From Epinephelus fuscoguttatus (lineage: Eukaryota > Chordata > Actinopteri > Perciformes > Serranidae), in NCBI RefSeq assembly GCF_011397635.1, contig NC_064773.1, positions 4,484,782 to 4,548,781 on the forward strand: a DNA stretch of 64,000 bases. Reading direction: 5' to 3'. Below the pieces are notes generated by a model. It worked only from the letters and a program-made list of their open reading frames with translations. It ran no database searches and was not told the origin of the DNA. The position numbers were made by a program, and so were the translations under genes. Positions 56,315-64,000 of the stretch are shown here, in pieces. Numbering within the stretch: the stretch's first letter is position 1; each line of letters starts with the position of its first letter.

Positions 56315-57950
56315 GTAAGTGTTGGGGAAGGCTTTTCTATTTTATCCTTGTGTCATTCACAACCAGACATCAGTAACAGCAGCCTGGTGTTAACACGGCG
56401 TCTTCAGCTCACACAGATAACTCGCGCGCTCTGTCAGTGTAAAGGACCGATAGCATCAACCAGACTCCATTGAAAAATCGTACATTTTAAAGTGTTCTTG
56501 CCTTTCAGTTGAAATGTGTGCATTAAAAATACAAATTAACACTATATTTTACTCAATATAAGACAAATGTTAATTTCGGCGTTATATAATCCACTAACAA
56601 CCAACATATGAGCTCAATTCACGCTGTGCTCTCTTGCTGCCCACCACGGAGTAGGACGCTTTCATTGGCAGGAGTCGCAGGCGGGACAGTTGAAAAAGTT
56701 AAAAGTTCTCCACAGTTTAATCTTTTTACATTCTTTTAATTCACGCCGACTTTAAAAGTGAATCTTAATACTTTAGAAATTATATTAAAGCTTGTTTAAT
56801 TAGTATGTATATTTGTTTTTACACGCAAAAACGTTAAATTGTTTGATTTCTAAATGGAGTTTTGAACACATCATTGGCGCGATGACTGAATCCCATTGTA
56901 GGCTGTGCTGCACAAGAGGTAAAGACCCCACACTGATATATCGTTGCTTCAATGATATTGCATCGTGTTATTCTAAATTCAGCAGCTTACATTAATAACT
57001 GGCACACACACGCGCGCGCGCACACAGACAGCAGCAGGGATTGTGTTCGCTTCAGTGCGCTTGGCCGACCGGATCCAGCGTCCTCTCTCCAACATTTTGA
57101 TGCCAAACAAAGCTGGTTTACAACGTGTGTGCATCATGCAGAATCTGTGAGGGTTTAGATTATGGATGGGGTAACAGCAAACTGTGCATGCATGCAGCCT
57201 GGGTCAGATAGGACTGTAAATCATTATAAATATTATATTGTGTTGGTGTAGTGCTGCGCATTCTCTTAAAATAGTCTCAAGGTGAGGAATATTTCTAAAA
57301 TGTATTATAAAATATTGATAATATAAGAGCAGGTCTTTCTATTTTATCACGTTACTCTCATTTCATGTGTTATTTCTTATTGATTTTAATACTAAAGTAA
57401 ATTTCTGTTCATGGAGCCACAGGAAAACTGATGAAAAACATTTTTTTAAAAAAATTAAAAATATCTAAACACCTGTATTTTTACTTTACTTTATTTTTTG
57501 TAGTTGTCATCACACCTGCCCAGGAACTACAAGTTTGCCAGACTGGTCCCTGTAATATTAAACTGTGTAACTAAATAAATAAATAAACAAATTCTGTAAA
57601 CATGACATGACTTAAGCTGCAGGTTTGTAACCTGTGTGTGTCTGTGACATGTCAGCTGGCTGTTGATCAGCTCCATGATGAACTCTCTTCTCACCGCTGA
57701 ACTGGTTCAAGTTTGGAAATCTGATATGGAGGAAACGTCGCATCAGGTTTACTACAGTTAAGCCAACTCGTACCGGAAACGATGTTTATACCTTCAAAAT
57801 AAAAAGTCATTTTTTTTTTTTACCACTGGAACTAAAGGAAACTTGAGTGTTCTCTTTGGAGCAAAAAAAGAATGAAATGTGGATTTTTTTTTTTTTTTTA
57901 CGTTGAGAGTGGGAGTAATATAATATGTACCTCAGTTAATGGTATTTTAA
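56315..57950. other. No gene recognised
   Basis: Includes an alternating (CG)n/(CA)n stretch at 57003-57026. No exon seen. Confidence 0.35.
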
Positions 57951-57954
57951 TTCA

Positions 57955-58575
57955 CTGATTGAGCAGACTCCTGAATCTGTGCCTCATTAGACCAGGGATA
58001 CTCAACTTCCTTTGCCCAGCAGACACTTTTTGCAAGGTGACAGTTAAGAAGCAAACAATGGTATTTATCAGTATTTATAATAAAGAAATGCCTCTTTTCA
58101 ACCTTTCAGCATTTGCTGTCTTCACTCAAATCCAGTTGCAGCTGCCCCGCACAGGTCAGATATTCTACAAGCAGGGTCGTTTCTAGTTTAAATGAATTTT
58201 GTTATTGCAACCCTATAGCCAAAAGATACTTGTTAACAAGCTGAAGAATGTCCTTCCCCGTTGTTAATTAACAAAGCTCTATTAAATGTTTTCTGTCCAA
58301 AGTACAAAAAAATCCCAGTGTGAATTATTTTATTTTCATTGTCATTTAGAGAATGGTCGGCAAGCAGCCTATCATGGGACAAATTTGGCTGAATGTCACT
58401 GTTGTTGAACCTGTCTTGTAGAGGGCCCCTGTGCCACAATTCACCTTTAATACTTTTCAGTATCTCAGTTTATATTAGCCTTATGTCCGTCATACAGTTA
58501 CAGACTAAACTGAGCAGCACAGAAGGTTTATTGTGGGCCTGCAGTGCATTTTTTCTGCTTGTTAGTGGGTTAACT
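57955..58575 (+). mobile_element. Probable hAT-like transposon relic
   Basis: CCAGGGATACTCAACTTCCT followed by TTGCCCAGCAGACACTTTTT resembles the CAGGGGTCxxCAACxxxTTxxxCxxxGGGCCA end of hAT elements. No intact transposase frame. Confidence 0.4.
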
Positions 58576-59061
58576 TGACCATGCAAATTAAAGTCAACTT
58601 TTTTTTTTATCATATAGCCCACACAGAGGAAAGTGAGAACAAAAGAAAGAAGAGAAACACAAAAAATTGAATGATGGCAAAAAAATTACAACAATGATAA
58701 CATATGTGAAAAATCTTGAAATAACAAAAGCACAATTTTTGATCTTTTTATATTTCACTGTATTTTATAGAGTATTTTATAGAACTCAAATCAATACACT
58801 TATTACTTATTATTCCTAATCTGTGACTAAAATAAATTTTTTCATATAAATTTAATTATACTCCTTTATTTTGAAGGAGGCCAGCGGAAGCTGTGTGTGT
58901 CACTGGGTGTGAGCTGACCCCTCTGGCAGAGACAGACAGCAGTAACATGCGGAGCAGCTGATGCTCAGCGGGGCTAAAAATAATCAACTTTTTACTCTGC
59001 GGCTCTCACTGTATTTGGTTTCTGTTCCTCTGACTCTTTTCTTTCTTGTTAAATAATCCAG

Positions 59062-59109
59062 GCTTCAGGAATGAGACGGTGTCACTGAGGATTTTTACTT
59101 TTCTTCGAG
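59062..59109 (+). other. abcc9: Candidate non-coding 5' exon of ABCC9
   Basis: A long pyrimidine-rich tract (59018-59050) leads to the acceptor AATAATCCAG (AG at 59060-59061). After 48 bases comes the donor TTCGAG|GTAAGA (GT at 59110-59111). The interval contains a six-codon upstream frame starting ATGAGACGG. Spacing and orientation suit a 5' UTR exon of the sulfonylurea receptor gene; this is a prediction from splice signals only. Confidence 0.35.
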
Positions 59110-59111
59110 GT

Positions 59112-59925
59112 AAGAAGAGACTTTGGTGTTTAAATTCAGCTATCTTAAATTAATGACTCAATTAACGGTCACGCAGATTATCTTCTTAGTGTGTGTTGAG
59201 GGTGTATTTAATATTTTAAAATAAATTGGTTTGATAAAAGGGGCTGTTGTCTAACTCAGGTGTTGATCATGGTTAAAGTTGGAGAGTTATTTACTGCCTG
59301 TCAGCAAGATATCAAACTTTTACTTTACATGTTAGCACCGTTATTTATTAGCTTCAAGTGTCCTGAGTAGCTAGCTAACTACTGCACTTTAATTACGCTT
59401 CTTGCTTTGCTAGTGAGCCCAACAACTCTCAGTTAAAGGGACACTCATGTGGCCAAAATAATACATAATAATATGAATGAAATTGTTAGAAAAGTGAAGT
59501 GAATATTATAATTACTCATCGCTAACAGCTTTTGTCGTTAGCTTAAGTTTTGCCGTATATACTGGACTCCAGTGGTGCCAACCTTTAATGTTAAAGAATA
59601 AGTATCAACACTTTAACATAAACATCTTAAACGATTTATGTAACATCATATATTTCTGTGTTATGAGTCTTTATGCCCATTTCTTCCCCAAACTGTGGTA
59701 ATTTATTCATCATTATGTTGTTTCTTGTCTAAAACAAGATGGCCGCTAAGTGCAGCATTCGGCGGCCATCTTGTTTTTGGTTTGGAATGGAGACAAATGT
59801 TAGCCTTGTGTCTTACAGACACAGCTAATCCCCAAATAAATTAATGAGGTCATCCTCTTTCTGTCCAGAACTGCAATTTTGACTGTGGGTGGCTTGTTAG
59901 CTAGCTAGCTAGCTATTTCCACCAT
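59112..59925. other. Intronic/intergenic, no feature recognised
   Basis: Includes a (GCTA)n stretch near 59897-59914 and an inverted pair AAGATGGCCGC / GCGGCCATCTT at 59739 and 59762 that makes a short hairpin. Confidence 0.35.
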
Positions 59926-60502
59926 TGCTGTGTCTCAAATCGTGTACTTCCGTTAATACGCTTCAATGTAGTATACTACGTGCACGATGTACTTATAGGC
60001 GTAGTATGCAAATTTCAACAGGGTAGTGTTGTCTCAAACCAAAGATGGCCGTTGTGCACTCACCGGAAGTGACGACCGCAGCTGTTAGCTAGTTAGCAAA
60101 CTAGCATTAGCATTCATGTTATCGTTCGCAGTACCAAATCATTACACGCTGCTAAATTAACCCAATAAATACACTGCTGGCTCATATCCGACAACAATTT
60201 AGTGGTGCTACGTGCAAAAAACACATGTATATTTGTCCAATGCAGCGACTCTCATGGTCGCACAGTCCTCGGCCGCCATTTCCGGTTTAGAAAGTGGCCC
60301 TCCCCTTCTGCTACGCAGCCAAGATGGCGACCATTGAGGGCGAGAAGTGTCCATAGTTCCACACTCAACTTTTTGACTGTTTTGGGAGCACCATCCGGGT
60401 ACTCATAGTGCACTGCATTTTTCCATACTTCTCAGTGTGAATGCACCTGTGCACTCAAAATATTAAGTTTAAGTACAGAAGTACGCGATTTGAGACACAG
60501 CA
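59926..60502. mobile_element. MITE with ~25-bp terminal inverted repeats
   Basis: The left end TGCTGTGTCTCAAATCGTGT and the reverse complement of the right end TGCTGTGTCTCAAATCGCGT differ at one base, with GTACTTC continuing in both. At 577 bp without a transposase frame it is non-autonomous. The interior has AAGATGGCCG and CAAGATGGCGAC motifs. Superfamily unassigned. Confidence 0.8.
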
Positions 60503-61402
60503 CCTGTTAACATGCTAACGTCACAGTGGTTACAGAAAGTGAGCCAATGTGAGAAGAGTGCGTGGATGAAGCATTTGGCCCTGGTCACACAGACAGTGTT
60601 TTAGCAGCTGGAGGTGCCTTTTTGTAATTTTTAAAAATGAGAATGGCGCCTTTTGCTCCTGAACTTGTTGAGTTGAAAAAACGTCAACTCCAAGCACAAA
60701 AGTGCCCCACCTCATCTACGCTTTTCCCCCCTTTGTTTAATTGGATGATTTGAGAGGCGGTTGGTTAATATGCTCTCTGCATTCTTAGAATATTAATGAT
60801 AATAATAATTGACCCTTTGCTGAGTCCCTCCAATACAGACTGACCAATCATAGCGTAGCATCGACCAGCTCCATTAAGGGTCTGACAACAACACAGCTGT
60901 GCTCCATTGACTCTAATGCAGTCGTTTCAGATTTCCTTCATTTTCAGGCTGGTTTTGTGGATTTGGAGCTAAATGTTGTGCCTGGGGCACGTCATGTATT
61001 AATGATACTCGTTACCTGGAGAGGCTGGAAAAAAAAAGATATACGTTTCTTCCCTGTTCCAAAACCAAAATCAAACCCTGAAAAGTGTAGGGTTAGCTAG
61101 CTAGCTACTGAAGATATAGCCTACTGAATGTATACACATGCTGCTTTTGCTTTAGCTTCTAACTATCTTTGTCTTTTTAACCTGTTGTTGCTGCTGAGTC
61201 AGTTTGACATCCTGGATATATCCTTCAAACACAGACTGTAGACCCCTCTGTCTGCTTCTCTCTGGAATCACCGTTTCATTTCCTCCGAAAATATGATCAT
61301 ATTCCTTCAGGGAGTGCAGTTAGTTACAGTGTGGGCTCCATGCTTACTGCGACAGCTTGTCGGACCATCACAAAGGGGCGGGGCTTAGCAAAGGGGTCAA
61401 TA
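60503..61402. other. Intronic/intergenic, no gene recognised
   Basis: No exon or element recognised. Confidence 0.35.
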
Positions 61403-61445
61403 ATAGTAACACCTTTATTTATATAGCACCTTTCACAACAATTTT
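61403..61445 (-). mobile_element. LINE (L2-like) 3' tail, minus strand
   Basis: TTTATTTATATAGCACCTTT is the reverse complement of the GTGCTATATAAATAAA tail typical of fish L2-like LINEs. Confidence 0.5.
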
Positions 61446-61615
61446 AAAAAGTAAAAAAAATTCTCATTTTGTTGACGATGTTTAAAAGTACGGAGTTAAA
61501 ACGTGTTTTTTTTTTTGCTCATCAAAAAGACTTAACAGAGTGGTGAGTCACTGCACTATGAACATTATGGAGTCATATTTTTAAGAACCTCCAACCTGTC
61601 ACTTTAAACATTTTT

Positions 61616-61796
61616 TTTTTCATATGTTTTTGGGCATTTTTTGCCTTTAATTGACAGGACAGGTGAGCGTGAACGGGGGAGAGAGAGAGGGAATGACATG
61701 CAGCAAAGGGCCACAGGCTGGAGTGGAACTTGTGCCACTGCAGCAACAGCCTTGTACATGGGGCGCCTGCTTTATCCACTAAGCCACTGACGCCCC
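61616..61796 (-). mobile_element. tRNA-derived SINE with perfect target duplication
   Basis: The 16-bp direct repeat CACTTTAAACATTTTT stands at 61600-61615 and 61797-61812. On the minus strand it has the same head (GCGTCAGTGGCTTAGTGGAT), GCGCCCCATGTACAAGGCTG, CCTTTGCTGCATGTCATTCC and AAAGGCAAAAAATGCCCAAA tail as the copy at 33525. Confidence 0.9.
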
Positions 61797-62248
61797 CACT
61801 TTAAACATTTTTAACATTAACTCAGTAACTGAGAGAGGAACAACCTGAGTCTCCTGGAAGTGAAGTCATGGCGTCATGACAGCTTTTAACGAAGCTTTCC
61901 AACATGTTCCAACACTTAGATTCATTTAACAGTAATGCAGCATAAGCCAGGGGGCATGTAGCTGGACGGAGCCCCCGAAATAGCTCTCGTGCCTGACACT
62001 GGCCTGCATTTGAGTTTCTGTGTGTGTGAGAGTGAGTGTGTGTGCACTTGAGTGTGTGACATGCCATGAAAATGTCTGACCAAGCCTCCAAAGTTCAAAC
62101 TAAAGCCCTGCTGGTGACGCAGATGGCTAACTGTTTAGGAACAATGGGAAACATAAGATCATATAACACACAGTACAATTTATATTGACTGATTTTGGCA
62201 TCTTGTGTTTTATTTGTGTTGTGTGAGCCGATTGTTTTGTTTTCACAG

Positions 62249-62289
62249 ATTGACTCGAGGCTTGCGTGGAGCAGTCGGGCGGCGGTGGC
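62249..62289 (+). other. abcc9: 5' UTR part of the ABCC9 start-codon exon
   Basis: Follows the acceptor TTGTTTTCACAG (AG at 62247-62248). A TGA in the receptor's frame at 62251-62253 shows that translation cannot start further upstream in this exon. Confidence 0.7.
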
Positions 62290-62437
62290 ATGGCCTTGTC
62301 GTTTTGCGGCAACGACCCGGGTATCAACTCCTACAGCGTGGACTCGGGCGTGCTGAACAATGGCTGCTTCGTGGACGCTCTCAACCTGGTTCCCCATGTC
62401 TTCCTGCTCTTCATCACCTTCCCCATCCTCTTCATCG
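62290..62437 (+). CDS. abcc9: First coding exon of a sulfonylurea receptor (ABCC9/SUR2)
   Basis: Sulfonylurea receptors are ABC-family membrane proteins that form the regulatory subunits of KATP channels with Kir6 pores. This exon encodes residues 1-49 and the first base of codon 50: [17 protein letters not shown], then [20 protein letters not shown] and [10 protein letters not shown], before the donor CG|GTAGGT (GT at 62438-62439). The length of 148 coding bases corresponds to the first coding exon of mammalian SUR genes, split in the FIG codon. It holds the extracellular N-terminus, with Cys6 and Cys26 both kept, and the first helix of TMD0 (about 33-50). The segment ALNLVPHV matches SUR2 (ABCC9) rather than SUR1 (ALNVVPHV), but one exon cannot fully exclude ABCC8. 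No N-x-S/T sequon is present in the N-terminal segment. Later exons lie beyond the window. Confidence 0.88.
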
Positions 62438-64000
62438 GTAGGTGATGGAAATGGACACACGTGCACACACATCTGCTTAACGTTTCTGCCCTGTGGAAAA
62501 TACAAGCTTTCTACTTTTTTGAACGATCACGTTGTGCTGACATTTTTTGCTCGAGCACAAATGGTCTCTTGTGAGGTCATACTACTGACCTATGTTTACA
62601 CCCTGAAAGGTGCACCCTGATCTTAAACACACCTGCTACATACCTTAACCCAAGTAGCTTTACCTTACCCTAAACCATAAAACTGCAGGAACAGTATCAG
62701 AACTTAAGTATTAACTCTGCTGCCTGCGAGGTCAGTACCACCTCTGTAACCACATGGTGGACACACACGTGATAATGACCTTTATTCCAAAGCTGTCTCT
62801 GTATATCAGCCAGTTGGTTAAAAAAAGAAATAGTTTACACTGTTGAAAGTATTTTGATTGACAAAATGAAACAAGACCAGGTCAAAACCTAGTGTGTGGC
62901 TGGACCGTGTATAAAACACTAGAGAGTGGCGGCATGAATCACAAACTTTTGCCACGACAGAAATGAGTTTAAATATATGTCAGAATGAAGAACACTTGCA
63001 CGCGGTCACACAGCAGAGCGGACTTGCTTTCTCTGGAGCTGTACCCACTGATCTTTGCAACACATTCTCACTCTGACCTCGTCACACATCAACAAATAGC
63101 ATTGACCTTCCATGTCCAAACACAACGTGCAAGGTACCCTGGGTGTGTTGGTTGTTGATGTTCTGGGACACCTTGTCAAGTTCTGCCTGTTACATGCATT
63201 GTCTTCCGTTGTTACAGGAATTTTACCATTTACATACGGTCTCTTTCAAAATAAAGCACTACGTCAGTAAAACACTGCAAATTAATGTTGTTTTCCTGCG
63301 AAACGAACAGGGTTTGGCTAGAGTGTGTTTGTTGGACCCATCCACCATCCCTCCCACCTGCTCTATGTGGACTTTGTCACCTTAACTTTTGTTCTTGTCC
63401 GGCCGTGTTTCCCCCTGACACCACTGAGCATTGTTAAACTATAATGGTAACTAGCCGCCTATCATCATGACGTTGAAGGACGGCTTTTCTCGTCAGTCAT
63501 TACGTTTACGTGCACACAGTAGTCGAGCTAAGCTCATAGCTCGGCTAATCAGTCAAGTCGGACTTCTCGTCTTGTAAACACGCAGAAGAGAAAATCAAAT
63601 TTCTGACCAAGTACATCCGACTCCGCCTCTATAGGTGGCGCTGTGTCCTTTTTGATATCGTATATAGCTGACTCCGGGGTGTTTTTGGACCTAATTGTAT
63701 TTCTATGCTTTCTTTTGATTTTCACATTGGCTAGTCATCCTGTTTAATTTGTCTTCTGATTAAATCAGAACCGTTGAAACAAGTTGTAGGAAGCCTCTGC
63801 AAGTAATTGGTTGCTGGCAGACACTCTCAATAAAATGGTTAATCAGCAGTGCCGTGCACTGTAGAGCCGATGCGCTGCTGGTTCTGCCGGCCTGAATAGA
63901 ATATAATGTCTATAGCCTTACTGTTGTTTACAGCCTTATAGACTGAGCTGAGTAGTGATGTGTGGGTCGACCCGTAACCCGCGGGACCCACAAATGGACC
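62438..64000 (+). other. abcc9: Start of the first coding-gene intron of ABCC9
   Basis: No second coding exon (which should continue WGSQSSKV in the family) is visible before the window ends. The end of the window (63490-63640) has TTACGTTTACGTGCACACAG, which resembles a fish DNA transposon terminus. Confidence 0.6.
63058..63500 (+). repeat. Dispersed repeat, copy C
   Basis: CAACACATTCTCACTCTGAC, GGTACCCTGGGTGTGTTGGT, GATGTTCTGGGACACC, CTGTTACATGCATTGTCT, TTGGACCCATCCACCATCC and TTTCCCCCTGACACCACTGA align with copies A and B in the same order and orientation. Confidence 0.7.

Overview
The window looks like nuclear DNA of a ray-finned fish, probably a percomorph teleost. It is AT-rich and intron-dominated. 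It is dense in (CA)n/(TG)n microsatellites, fish-type LINE 3' ends, Tc1-like and hAT-like DNA transposon remnants, tRNA-derived SINEs and minisatellites. There are no operons; the genes are split vertebrate genes with GT-AG introns. Only a few percent or less of the 64 kb is protein-coding.

Three host genes can be read. CRADD (minus strand) has its CARD exon at 30753-31059 and its death-domain exon at 18521-18813, joined across a repeat-filled 11.9 kb intron; the spliced product is 199 residues. SOCS2 (minus strand) has coding exons at 40697-40823 and 40028-40503 (200 residues). It also has a likely CpG-rich non-coding first exon ending at 44678, with a tandem pair of perfect STAT5-type sites just upstream. 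The first coding exon of a sulfonylurea receptor, most likely ABCC9 (plus strand), is at 62290-62437, with candidate non-coding 5' exons at about 56.13-56.31 kb and 59.06-59.11 kb. SOCS2 followed by CRADD in one orientation matches the mammalian order. ABCC9 lying head-to-head with SOCS2 does not match the human arrangement. A CpG-rich segment at 3.4-4.0 kb holds a candidate signal-peptide first exon of an unidentified gene on the minus strand.

Layout: 0-3 kb, short TIR elements and a tripled LINE tail; 3-4 kb, CpG island; 4.2-5 kb, Tc1-like relic; 6.6-7.2 kb, degenerate pentamer array; 8-12.4 kb, SINEs, LINE pieces and other repeats; 13.6-14.9 kb, 33-bp minisatellite; 15.5-25.8 kb, CRADD 3' exon and intron with patches of a degenerate motif, a chimeric TIR element and foldback elements; 27-30 kb, hAT end and a L2/Rex1-group LINE; 31-32.4 kb, decayed satellite; 33-35 kb, ~150-bp tandem repeat interrupted by a SINE; 36-46.7 kb, SOCS2 enclosed by inverted repeat copies, with a ~350-bp tandem array in its first intron; 47-55.6 kb, transposon relics, duplicated 18-bp minisatellites and AT-rich DNA; 56-64 kb, ABCC9 5' region.

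Functionally, SOCS2 (feedback inhibitor of JAK-STAT signalling), CRADD (caspase-2/PIDD1 adaptor) and ABCC9 (regulatory subunit of KATP channels) do not form one pathway. The best regulatory story is STAT5 feedback on SOCS2. I found no convincing new gene system; the novelty is in repeat architecture and candidate regulatory sites. Repeat family names come from memory of the families, with no database search.
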